The notes below the pieces were generated by a model that saw only the letters and a list, made by a program, of their open reading frames with translations, did no database searches and was not told the origin of the DNA. A stretch of DNA of 60,000 nucleotides from assembly GCF_932526225.1 (NCBI RefSeq), contig NC_064046.1, positions 808,001 to 868,000 of the forward strand, written 5' to 3'. This DNA comes from Nematostella vectensis (lineage: Eukaryota; Cnidaria; Anthozoa; Actiniaria; Edwardsiidae). The position numbers and the translations under genes are program-made. Shown here one piece after another: positions 12,501 to 24,500 of the stretch. Each line of letters starts with the position of its first letter. Position 1 is the first letter of the stretch.

Positions 12501-15500
12501 AAAGATAGCTTAGTTAGTTAGTGTTCTTATTAACGGGTTCTGTTGTGCTTCTTGTCTCCTGTAAATAATTTAGATCTAGAAGATGTCCTTGTTAACGGGG
12601 TCCTACCTCTCTAGCTTCTAGAAAATAAGTGAGATTATAAAAGTGTCCTGATTAACAGGGTTTTCATTGTACTTTTATGCTCTTTAGAATAAGCAATATT
12701 CCGAAAGTGCCCTTATTATCGGAGTTACTCTGCGCTTTTAGTCTTCTTTCTATAAGTGTCCATCTATAGATTCCTGTTCTATTTCCAGGTGAATCGATGT
12801 GAAGCCACCATCAAGACCTTGGACTCCAACCTCAAGGACCTTCGTCAGCAGGTGAGCTGATCGCGACCGCCGCCATCTTGTTTTACCTTGAAACCTGAAA
12901 ATAAAATGTGATGGTATCCCTAGGTTGCAGATCGCGACGAAGAGCTCAATAATAACAGACAAGAGCTGGAGAGTGTGAGACAGAGCTATGTAGACGAGAC
13001 TGAAAAGGTACGGTAGCCAATCATATCGTGTCGTAAAGTAGCCAATTACATCCTGTGAGGCAGACCTATGTAGACAAAGTAGCCAATCACATCCCTCGAT
13101 AGTTCTCTAAGATCTAGAAAACGTAAGACCAAACTTTCTCGGCCGAACAAAGAACTCACTGGATCCTCAAGCATGCCACAGTTCAGATGTAGTTGACTAT
13201 GGTTTGCAAACTGTTATGACATTCGCCGTTTAAAAAAGCTAAATGCGCTATTCCATTCCTCATACTGACTATTCCAGGGCTTTTACCTTTGTTTGTCTAA
13301 GATTCAGACGATTAAATGTTTACCCATAAATGTTTATGGCTCTGTTTCTAGTATTTATAAACCAGCTGTATGCAAATCAGTCTTTTTTAACCCCAATTCT
13401 TCGAGACTCGGTGTTCAGTGGCTCCATGCCCCGCCCCCCGTCGAGTTTACCTGTAAACAACCTTTTGATCCGAGAAAATTTAATGACAAAAACTATAATG
13501 AAACAGTAACCTCCAATCGCATTTTGAATTATTAAGAGTGCGAAGCAACAAGTTGTATTGGCTACACTCGCATTATTTACATATTATATTACACCCGAAG
13601 AGTTCCGCCAAAAAAGTGTGAATCGGGAGTGGAAAGGTTTTGACATAGCGACTCGTGCCACTCACAAAAGTATTCTTAGTTTGAAAATGTCAAAAAGAGA
13701 TCGCACAGTACATCATTTCCAGGTAGGCTATCATGTTTAATAGTGTCATTAAATTTCGTACTTATTATGACGACGAAGAAACAACTGCTAATAAGAACCA
13801 ACATTTGTTTGATCAGGCTGAATATGTCCTAATATACCATGCTCTATTTTGAATAGGTTCTTTTAAAAAAGTCACCATATAAATCCTATATGGAAAATGA
13901 ACAAAGAACATAAATTCTCAATGTAAAAACAATGCAACGAGAACCTGTTTTTTCCGACTTTTATTACGGTATTGATGGTGTTGATACTGGTAAAGGGGTG
14001 ATAACGGTGTCTGTATTGATGGTGTTGATACTGGTGAAGGGGTGATAACGATACTGGTGAAGGGGTGATGACGGTGTCTGTATTGATGGTGTTGATACTG
14101 GTGAAGGGGTGATGACGGTGTCTGTATTGATGGTGTTGATACTGGTGAAGGGGTGATAACGATACTGGTGAAGGGGTGATGACGGTGTCTGTATTGATGG
14201 TGTTGATACTGGCGAAGGGGTGATAACGATACTGGTGAAGGAGTGATGACGGTGTCTGTATTGATGGTGTTGATACTGGTGAAGGGGTGATAACGGTGTC
14301 TGTATTGATGGTGTTGATACTGGTGAAGGGGTGATAACGGTGTCTGTGTTTTCTAGACTCAGCGGCAAGGTCGAGCACTTGAGGAGGTGGAAAGAGAACT
14401 GAAGCTTGCGAAGGACGCATGTGAACGCTTCAAAAATCAGGTATAGTTTTTTTAGATTTAGATCATATATTGGAATTACATATGCAATAGATTTTGCGCT
14501 ATATAAGTAATGAAATTATTTTAATAATTTAAAAATTATTTTTGAAATTATTTCACAGTTTCTTGTGCTGCGTATTTTATTGAAATGCAACAAGTTAATT
14601 TTTCTTAGGAACCGAATGACCCCGCGCGCCGTTTTTGCGTTTTCTCTTCAAAACGACATCCGACATCGTGATGATAGAGACGAAGAATATAGACAGCATT
14701 TTTAATTTTTCGTAAATAATCCAAACATTACAAATTGAACAGCTTAGAAAACTTAGGTTTTAGATGCCACTACAAAGTTTTACGAGTCGCGCCACCATTA
14801 CAGAGTTTTACGAAGTTAGACAAAGTATTATGCGGGTTTTGATTGACTCGAAAAAGGGATTATGAGAAAAGATTGACTCGAAAAAGGGACCATGAAAAAA
14901 GATTTACTCGAAAAAGGGACCATGAGAAAAGATTGACTCGAAAAAGGGACCATGAGAAAAGATTGACTCGAAAAAGGGATTATGAGAAAAGATTGACTCG
15001 AAAAAGGGACCATGAGAAAAGATTGACTCGAAAAAGGGACCATGAGAAAAGATTGACTCGAAAAAGGGACCATGAGAAAAGATTGACTCGAAAAAGGGAT
15101 TATGAGAAAAGATTGACTCGAAAAAGGGACTATGAGAAAAGATTGACTCGAAAAAGTGACCATGAGAAAAGATTGACTCGAAAAAGGGACCATGAGAAAA
15201 GATTGACTCGAAAAAGGGACCATGAGAAAAGATTGACTCGAAAAAGGAACCATGAGAAAAGATTGACTCGAAAAAGGAACCATGAGACACCTTAGGGGAG
15301 GGTAAGTAAGGTGCACAAATCCCCCAAAAATTCTAGCAGACCCCGAAAGCCAGGGAATAGAATCGAGCAACTGAAAAACCCACTAAAAAAGGCAATGAAT
15401 CAGCAAAAAAGATTACAAAAATCACAGCTGCTCCGCGTTGAAAAAATTCGTGCATCTAAGAAAATGTGCACCCCCCCCCCCCCCTCATTAGGAGGATTTC

Positions 15501-18500
15501 GCTTTGATATCCACTGAAGCATTTCTTTGCCTCGCTGATGAATGATGTCATTCGTAGGTAGCGCATTGCGAAGAGATGATTCACAATCTCAAGGCCAAGT
15601 TATCAGAGAAACAGAAAGAGAGCGCAATTCAAGAGGATAAGGTCCGCCATCTTGAAACCGACCTCAAGTCATCCAACGAGCGATGCGAAAACGCGTTCAA
15701 TGAGGTCAGTGGCTAGTGTTATTAGCGCATGCTTAATAAAGTATCATACCATAATAGGACATTGTGCAGAATTGCGGCGAATGGGATTCACTCAGCCTTC
15801 AATCTATCGCAACATAAGAAAATGTTTATAGTGTTTGTATAACACAAACGAATACACCTATTTATTATACGCTTCAGATGCGAATATAACTTTACCGGTC
15901 AATATAGGTGGTTACTGCTCTATGCAGTCTAAAATCATGAGTGTTAGCTAGTGTGTAGACACTGTCACTAACGTGCAATATGTCAGCGTGACCAGCGGCT
16001 CTTTAAAGGCTCTCGATACAGGTAAATGAAGTGCGGTGAAAGACGGGACCTCAAGCTTAACTTTCTTTATTCAAAAAGACGAGGAATTCATAGTCTCAAA
16101 TTATGAGAGTCAGGAGGTTTTACACATTTGATGAAATCTCAAGCTCACCCTACTCGGGATTGGTCCCAGGCCCTGGCTTGAGAACTAAAGCGCGTGTCCC
16201 TGGGTAATCACAGCTCTCTCCAGCACAGTACGGAGTACCGTTACATTCCACGTTTAGCACTGCAAGCAGTATAAGCCCTGCAAACAGCGCGTTGGGCTCA
16301 GCAATGTTTTGTTTGAGATGTGACAATCATTTCCCCAGATTGCCGAGCACGAGAATCGAACACGTCTTCTGCAAAGCGAGTTATTATCGGAAAAAGAGCA
16401 ACATGCTCAAAGGGTACAACAGGTGAGATCAGATGACGCGAGAAGGTAAACATAGAGCGGAACAGGAAGAGGGAGAGAGATACCAGCATGTCCAGGCAGG
16501 AGACAGGAAGGAGAGATACAAGACTAGACATGCGAGATATTACAATGTCCAAGGAAGGTAGAAAGGTAGCCTCAATGATACAAGTGGCAGATAAGAATGT
16601 CACAATGTCGAAGGTACTTGCATCGGTACCCAGAAAAAGTGAAAAACCAGGAAGAGTGAATAACCAGGAAGATTCAATAACCAGGCATAGTGAATAACCA
16701 GAAAAGGTGAATACCCATGAAGAGTGAATAATCAGGAAGAGAGAATAACCAGGAATAGAGAATAACCAGGAAGAGTGTATAACAAGGAAGAGTGAATAAC
16801 CAGGAAGAGTGAATAATCAGGAAGAGAGAATAACCAGGAAGAGAGAATAACCAGGAATAGAGAATAACCAGGAATAGAGAATAACCAGGTGGAGTGAATA
16901 ACCAGGAATGGAGAATAACTATGAAGAATGGATAACCAGGAAGAGAGAATAACCAGGAAGAGTGTATAACAAGAAAGAGTGAATAACCAGGAAGAGTGAA
17001 TAACCAGGAAGAGAGAATAACCAGGTAGAGCGAATAACCAGGTAGAGCGAAAAACCAGGAAGAGTGAATAACCAGGAAGAGTTAATAACCAGGAAGAGTG
17101 AATACCCAGAAAGAATAACCAGGAAAAAAGTAAATAAACACCCGAGAGAGGACAGGTAGCGTTAAGAGCAAGCTCCTCATTTTCGATTATAACCTTCAGG
17201 TTACATATTACGAGGAAAGACTGCAAAGCATGGAGATGGAGAACGCGGGGCTCAAGGACGAGAAGCGACATTCCTCCCAACAGGTCAGGGTAACAGAAGG
17301 AGAATTGGTGACTCAGGGCCTGGTTATGTGAACGCCCTTGACAACCTACGGCTGTTTTCATGGCACCGTAACGCAAGTTAATCGGCCTACCGACTTGGCA
17401 ACATGTCCTGGTCTAGCCTGACAATTGCTGTTCACAACAAACATAACAATTTATAGTTTCTGATACTTGTGGTTTGATTTCTTAGATAACGCGCAGTGAA
17501 CAAGCCATCCAGCAGTTAAATAAAGACATGTCATCGCTCAAGCAGAAACACCGAAACGAGGTGGGTTAATAGCGGTAGTGTTGAGTCACGGGCAGTGTAT
17601 ATGACACCGTAGTGTTGAGTCACGGGCAGTGTATAGGACACCGTAGTGTTGAGTCACGGGCAGTGTATAGGACACCGTAGTGTTGAGTCACATGCAGTGT
17701 ATATGACACCATAGTGTTGAGTCACGGGCAGTGTGTAGGACACCGTAGTGTTGAGTCACGGGCAGTGTATAGGACACCGTAGTGTTGAGTCACGGGCAGT
17801 GTATAGGACACCGTAGTGTTGAGTCACGGGCAGTGTATAGGACACCGTAGTGTTGAGTCACGGGCAGTGTATAGGACACCGTAGTGTTGAGTCACGGGCA
17901 GTGTACAGGACACCGTAGTGTTGAGTCACGGGCAGTGTATAGGACACCGTAGTGTTGAGTCACGGGCAGTGTATAGGACACCGTAGTGTTGAGTCACAGT
18001 CAGTGTATAGGACACCGTAGTGTTGAGTCACGGGCAGTGTATAGGACACCGTAGTGTTGAGTCACGGGCAGTGTATATGACACCGTAGTGTTGAGTCACG
18101 GGCAGCGTATAGGACACCGTAGTGTTGAGTCACAGTCAGTGTATAGGACACCGTAGTGTTGAGTCACAGTCAGTGTATAGGACACCGTAGTGTTGAGTCA
18201 CGGGCAGTGTATAGGACACCGTAGTGTTGAGTCACGGGCAGTGTATAGGACACCGTAGTGTTGAGTCACAGTCAGTGTATAGGACACCGTAGTGTTGAGT
18301 AACAGTCAGTGTATAGGACACCGTAGTGTTGAGTCACAGTCAGTGTATAGGACACCGTAGTGTTGAGTCACAGTCAGTGTATAGGACACCGTAGTGTTGA
18401 GTAACAGTCAGTGTATAGGACACCGTAGTGTTGAGTCACACGCAGTGTATAGGACACCGTAGTGTTGAGTCACGGGCAGTGTATATGACACCGTAGTGTT

Positions 18501-21500
18501 GAGTCACGGGCAGTGTATAGGACACCGTAGTGTTGAGTAACAGGCAGTGTACAGGACACCGTAGTGTTGAGTCACGGTCAGTGTATAGGACACCGTAGTG
18601 TTGAGTCACGGGCAGTGTATAGGACACCGTAGTGTTGAGTCACGGGCAGTGTATAGGACACCGTAGTGTTGAGTCACATGCAGTGTATAGGACACCGTAG
18701 TGTTGAGTCACAGGCAGTGTATAGGACACCGTAGTGTTGAGTCACGGGCAGTGTATAGGACACCGTAGTGTTGAGTCACGGGCAGTGTATAGGACACCGT
18801 AGTGTTGAGTCACAGGCAGTGTATAGGACACCGTAGTGTTGAGTCACAGGCAGTGTATAGGACACCGTAGTGTTGAGTCACGGGCAGTGTATAGGACACC
18901 GTAGTGTTGAGTCACAGTCAGTGTATAGGACACCGTAGTGTTGAGTCACAGGCAGTGTATAGGACTCCGTAGTGTTGAGTCACAGTCAGTGTATAGGACA
19001 CCGTAGTGTTGAGTCACGGGCAGTGTATAGGACACCGTAGTGTTGAGTCACAGGCAGTGTATATGACACCGTAGTGTTGAGTCACAGGCAGTGTATAGGA
19101 CACCGTAGTGTTGAGTCACAGGCAGTGTATAGGACACCGGAGTGTTGAGTAACAGGCAGTGTATAGGACACCGTAGTGTTGAGTAACAGGCAGTGTATAG
19201 GACACCGTAGTGTTGAGTCACGGGCAGTGTTTAGGACACCGTAGTGTTGAGTCACAGGCAGTGTATAGGACACCGTAGTGTTGAGTCACAGGCAGTGTAT
19301 AGGACACCGTAGTGTTGAGTCACAGGCAGTGTATAGGACACCGGAGTGTTGAGTCACAGTCAGTGTATAGGGCACCGTAGTGTTGAGTCACAGGCAGTGT
19401 ATAGGACACCGTAGTGTTGAGTAACAGGCAGTGTATAGGACACCGTAGTGTTGAGTAACAGGCAGTGTATAGGACACCGTAGTGTTGAGTCACGGGCAGT
19501 GTATAGGACACCGTAGTGTTGAGTCACGGGCAGTGTATATGACACCGTAGTGTTAAGTCACAGGCAGTGTATAGGACACCGTAGTGTTGAGTCACGGGCA
19601 GTGTATAGGACACCGTAGTGTTGAGTCACGGGCAGTGTATAGGACACCGTAGTGTTGAGTCACGGGCAGTGTATAGGACACCGTAGTGTTGAGTCACGGG
19701 CAGTGTATAGGACACCGTAGTGTTGAGTCACGGGCAGTGTATAGGACACCGTAGTGTTGAGTCACAGTCAGTGTATAGGACACCGTAGTGTTGAGTCACG
19801 GTCAGTGTACAGGACACCGTAGTGTTGAGTCACGGGCAGTGTATAGGACACCGTAGTGTTAAGTCACAGGCAGTGTATAGGACACCGTAGTGTTGAGTCA
19901 CGGGCAGTGTATAGGACACCGTAGTGTTGAGTCACGGGCAGTGTATAGGACACCGTAGTGTTGAGTCACGGGCAGTGTATAGGACACCGTAGTGTTGAGT
20001 CACATGCAGTGTATAGGACACCGTAGTGTTGAGTCACGGTCAGTGTACAGGACACCGTAGTGTTGAGTCACGGGCAGTGTATAGGACACCGTAGTGTTGA
20101 GTCACGGGCAGTGTGTAGGACACCGTAGTGTTGAGTCACGGTCAGTGTATGTTTCCCGAGAGCGAGCAACACACGATTTACTGAATAACCTACTGCTCAG
20201 CGAAAAACAAATTTACCACCCTTGCCTTACGCTTCCGGTTTTCATAACACAGGGAGCCCGAGACAGCATTCTCACATTTTCTTCGTTTCTTTTGAACGCC
20301 TGTGGAAGATGCAACCCACTGCTTTGCTTCTGTGTTTGTGTGTGCTTTGAAGGTCTGGTTAGGTTTGGTTGACTCACTCGCTATGAGCAAGGGGAAGGAG
20401 AAGATTAGACATATTAGAAGGGCTCAGAAAGATAACTATCTTGTCTTGATGCTGTTAGCCCACCGGAGCGGCCACAGATTTAACTTAATCCATTTCTGTA
20501 TACTATGTAATTTGTGCCCTCAGACATTGCGGAGTGAAGAGACGATTCAGAATCTTGAGATTGAGCTCGGCAACGCACAGAATACCAACACGTCGCTCAT
20601 GCAAGACGTAAGCAGCTTTGGCGATAACCCACCCACTCCTATACAGCCCTTGACCGCCCCAAGGGATCCCACCCTAGTAACCCACCCACTCCTATACAGC
20701 CCTTGACCGCCCCAAGGGATCCCACCCTAGAACCCACAACCGCCATATGAATATTACGTTAACCACCCGCTCCTATACAGCCCTTGACCGCCCTAAGCGA
20801 TTCTCCCCTGAACCACCAACAACTGTTATAAATGTTATGTTACCCACTCGTTTCTAAATAGCCCTTGACTGCCGTAGGTGATCTTCCCCTAGAACCTTTA
20901 ACAAACGTTATAACAAATGTCATGTAACACACTTGCTCCCATAGAGTGCTCGACCGCCGTGGTTCTCCCCTATACCCCCCAACCACCATATAAATGTGAT
21001 GTAACCTCGTTCCCCATGTTAAAAACCCTTGTGATGCGCCCCTCGAGCAAAATAGTTAAAGGTACAGTAAAACCAACATAAACTGGACACCCTCTATTTA
21101 ACCGACGGCTTTCCAAATTTCTTGTCATAATGAGTTCAAAATCTTATCTTTAAATTCCTCTCCGAAGATAACTCAGTTAAACAATCTGCTGGCATCGTCA
21201 CAGAAGACGTTGAAGATCCGAGAAGATGAACTGAGAGAAAAATCAAATGAGGTAAGCTCATTTATATACTTTATGTGCCCATGTTAAACCAGCGACTTGC
21301 AGATTTACGTTCCCATGTCAAACCAGTGACTTGCATAATTCACATACTTATGTTAAATCAGTAAGTTCGGCCACATACATACCTTACGTGCCTATTGTTT
21401 TCAGTTGTACAGTTGCGAACAGACGATGGATGATCAAAATGAGCAGCTAATGTCACTGAGAGCGGATCATAAGCAGCTTACTAATGAGGTAGGTCTTAAC

Positions 21501-24500
21501 TAAAGCATAAACAGCTTACTAATGAGGTAGATCTTAACTTAAGCATAAGCAGCTTACTAATGAGGTAGAACTTAACTTAAGCATAAGCAGCTTACTAATG
21601 ACATAGAACTTAACTTAAGCATAAGCAGCTTACTAATGACATAGAACTTAACTTAAGCATAAGCAGCTTACTAATGAGGTAGAACTTAACTAAAGCACGG
21701 GCAGCTTACTAATGAGGTAGAACTTAACTAAAGCACAGGCAGCTTACTAATGAGGTAGAACTTAACTAAAGCACAAACAGCTTACAAGTGAGGTAGATCT
21801 TCTTTGCTTTCTTCTTGGATGAAGATGTCAGTATTTTCTTTTATCATAGGCAACAAAACGAAAAGAACGCATTGCGCAACTCGAAAAAGACCTATCCTCG
21901 GCCCGAGAACAGGAACGAGAAACAAAACAAGAGGTATACTTAATTTTATAAAGCCACTTTCATGCTTGTTAAAAAAATATTGTATTACCCTGAAAGATCA
22001 AAGATCATTAAAAACCTGGATGTTTCCTTTTTGCTATTCTGCTTAATTTTGACTGCTTTTCGATTATACACTAGAAACACACTTCACTTGTCCAAGTGCC
22101 CCTTTCACAACTTGTTTGTCATTCATTTACTTGTGTTTTTTTTCGGTCGTGTCAGCTCGCACATCACGAAGAGAGGCTAAGTCTCATGGAACAGAACCTC
22201 GCTTCCACGCAAGACCAGCTAAGCGCACGCGTGTCTGAGGTATGGCCGCTGACCATGATAGCTCTCGAACATTGTATAATGTTGAGAGAATATGAGAATA
22301 TAGGAGAATATGATCACTACTATTATGCTGGTTTATTGTGAGACGGAAAGAATTCATATTTCGTGTTTTCAGGTTGTGAGATTAGAGAAAGCAAATCGAA
22401 AGATGCAGGTGGAGTTACAAAAAACAGGCGACCAGCAGAGCCAGCAAAACAGACAGGTAAATATCGACAACACAGGTGATATCCACCATGATATATTACT
22501 GATTATCGACTGATAGCCACCATAAATACGCTATTTGAGTGGTAGACCGGATTCGAGAGCCTGATCAAAGAAAACTTGCCATGCCTTGTAAGTTGACTTT
22601 CATGGGTCCTACGTTGCCCCCTCCCCTCCCCACTGACACACACTTTTATATCACCACCCCTACCCCTAGTACCGTTATGTATTATAGTTTGATTAAATCA
22701 TGTCTTGTGCAGATCTCTGAGCTGGAAATCCTACTCGACCAGTTGAAAGCAGATCTGAAGGTCGCCCAGACTAGGCAGCAGGCTGCCGTGGATGAGGTAA
22801 GGCGCTAGTGGCTTCTGATTGGTCGATTCTTATCAGTGGCTAGAGATTGGTCGATTCTTATCAGTGGCTGGTGATTGGTCGATTCTTATCAGTGGCTGGT
22901 GATTGGTCGATTCTTATCAGTGGCTGGTGTTTGACGATTCTTATCAGTGGCTGGTGATTGGTCGATTCTAATGAGTGACTAGTGATTGGTCGATTCTTAT
23001 CAGTGGCTGGTGATTGGTCGATTCTTATCAGTGGCTGGTGTTTGGTCGATTCTTATCAGTGGCTTGTGATTGGTCGATTCTTACAATTAGTTTATGATTG
23101 GTTAAGTACGTTGATGAGGTAAGGTAATCAATAGCTTGTGATAGATAGGAGTCAAATCAATAGTTAACCTATTCGGTCCCTTACCGCCCTCAACTGGCGG
23201 TCGGAAAATAACTCCATCGAACAACAGATCCTCGTACTGACATAAAAAACATGCGGAAAAATGCCTTTTCACTGCTGTAATGCTCACACGTTGTGCTTGT
23301 CAAGGCTGTACCGCTTACCTGCTTGGTTTCATGTGCCTACAATCTGCTTTGTTTTCTCGAACAGGCAGCGGCATACGAAGACAAGGCCAGTAAACTCGAG
23401 CTTGATTTAGAAACCGCTGAGAAGCAACTGCAAGTCTCGGAAGAACAGGTGAAAACAGCTTTTAATAAAACTCGAAATGTTGTTTGTTGTAAGTCTTCTT
23501 TTATTCTGCTCTATGCGAAGTGGAAATCAATTATAGCCTTTGTTTCTAGTTTTCAGTACAGCTTAAGAACAGTGAAGAGATCCAGAAGCAAAATGCGCAA
23601 CAAAAAGAAAAGCTTCAAGAAGCACAAAAACATGTAAGTATATATGTGGCTTACTGGGTAAAAATATTAAGGTGTTTGCTTTTTGGCTCCTACAATGGAT
23701 GCCATAATCTTTCATCGGTATCTTTTGTTAATACAATTTCTGCCATCTCAGATTCGACACTGTCAAGGAGTTATGGAAGAGCAGGAACACAAGATCGCAC
23801 AGTTTATTGAGCAACAACAGGAATTGAAATCCATGGTATGTTTTAGATACGCAAAGCTAGTATTTTACATTAAAAGAATCCATCCGAAGGAGAGGGGCAC
23901 CGACCCCCTAGACTAGACCCCCTCTTGGATCTGCCACTTAAACTATCGTGTGAGTTTGATACCTAAGCCTTGTCATGCATCTCTCCTGTGTTCTCAGATA
24001 CGAGAGAAAGAGAAGTCCATTGGTCAGCTAAGGGAAGAGCTCGGGGGTGTTCTAGAAAAGAATAAGAACATACAAGCCGAGGTATAAGACTTGTAGCGTA
24101 TGGTTGATGGGATCATAGATTAATATACACTTGGTTGAAATAAAGCCGCATGCACTAAAAAAAACACGCGTCGTAACTCGCAATGCTTCATGGGTGTCAT
24201 GTAAATGCGCAAAAAAGCGTAAAGAAAAAGAAGTTAAAGGAAGCTCTAGAATGTTTGTTTACGGGCCTGTGAACATTCACACGGTTTTCAGAATAATCTA
24301 TTTATAATACCACCCATGAATCACTGCGGGTTATAACACATGATTTCGCAAGCGCAACCTTGTTTGGAATATTTGTGTATAGTTCGTATATATGTTAAGA
24401 TATACTGATTCAAAATTTGCTGATGAGTATGAGGTGTGCTCTTAGCTTGCTATTATCATTTATTGTGACGATAAAATATAAGGTATGGGGTGGTAGCGGT

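Noticed and set aside
13872-15370. Long - strand frames of 120-180 codons (His/Ser/Thr/Pro and Phe/Ser-rich)
   Set aside because: They run across minisatellites, and the first also covers a real + strand exon; the peptides are pure repeat translations.
16732-17376. 214-codon - strand frame
   Set aside because: It is a translation of the GAATAACCAGGAAGAGT repeat and overlaps the real + strand exon at 17200.
17565-20150. CRISPR-like appearance of regular 34-bp repeats
   Set aside because: There are no unique spacers between repeats, the units are contiguous, and the context is a eukaryotic intron.
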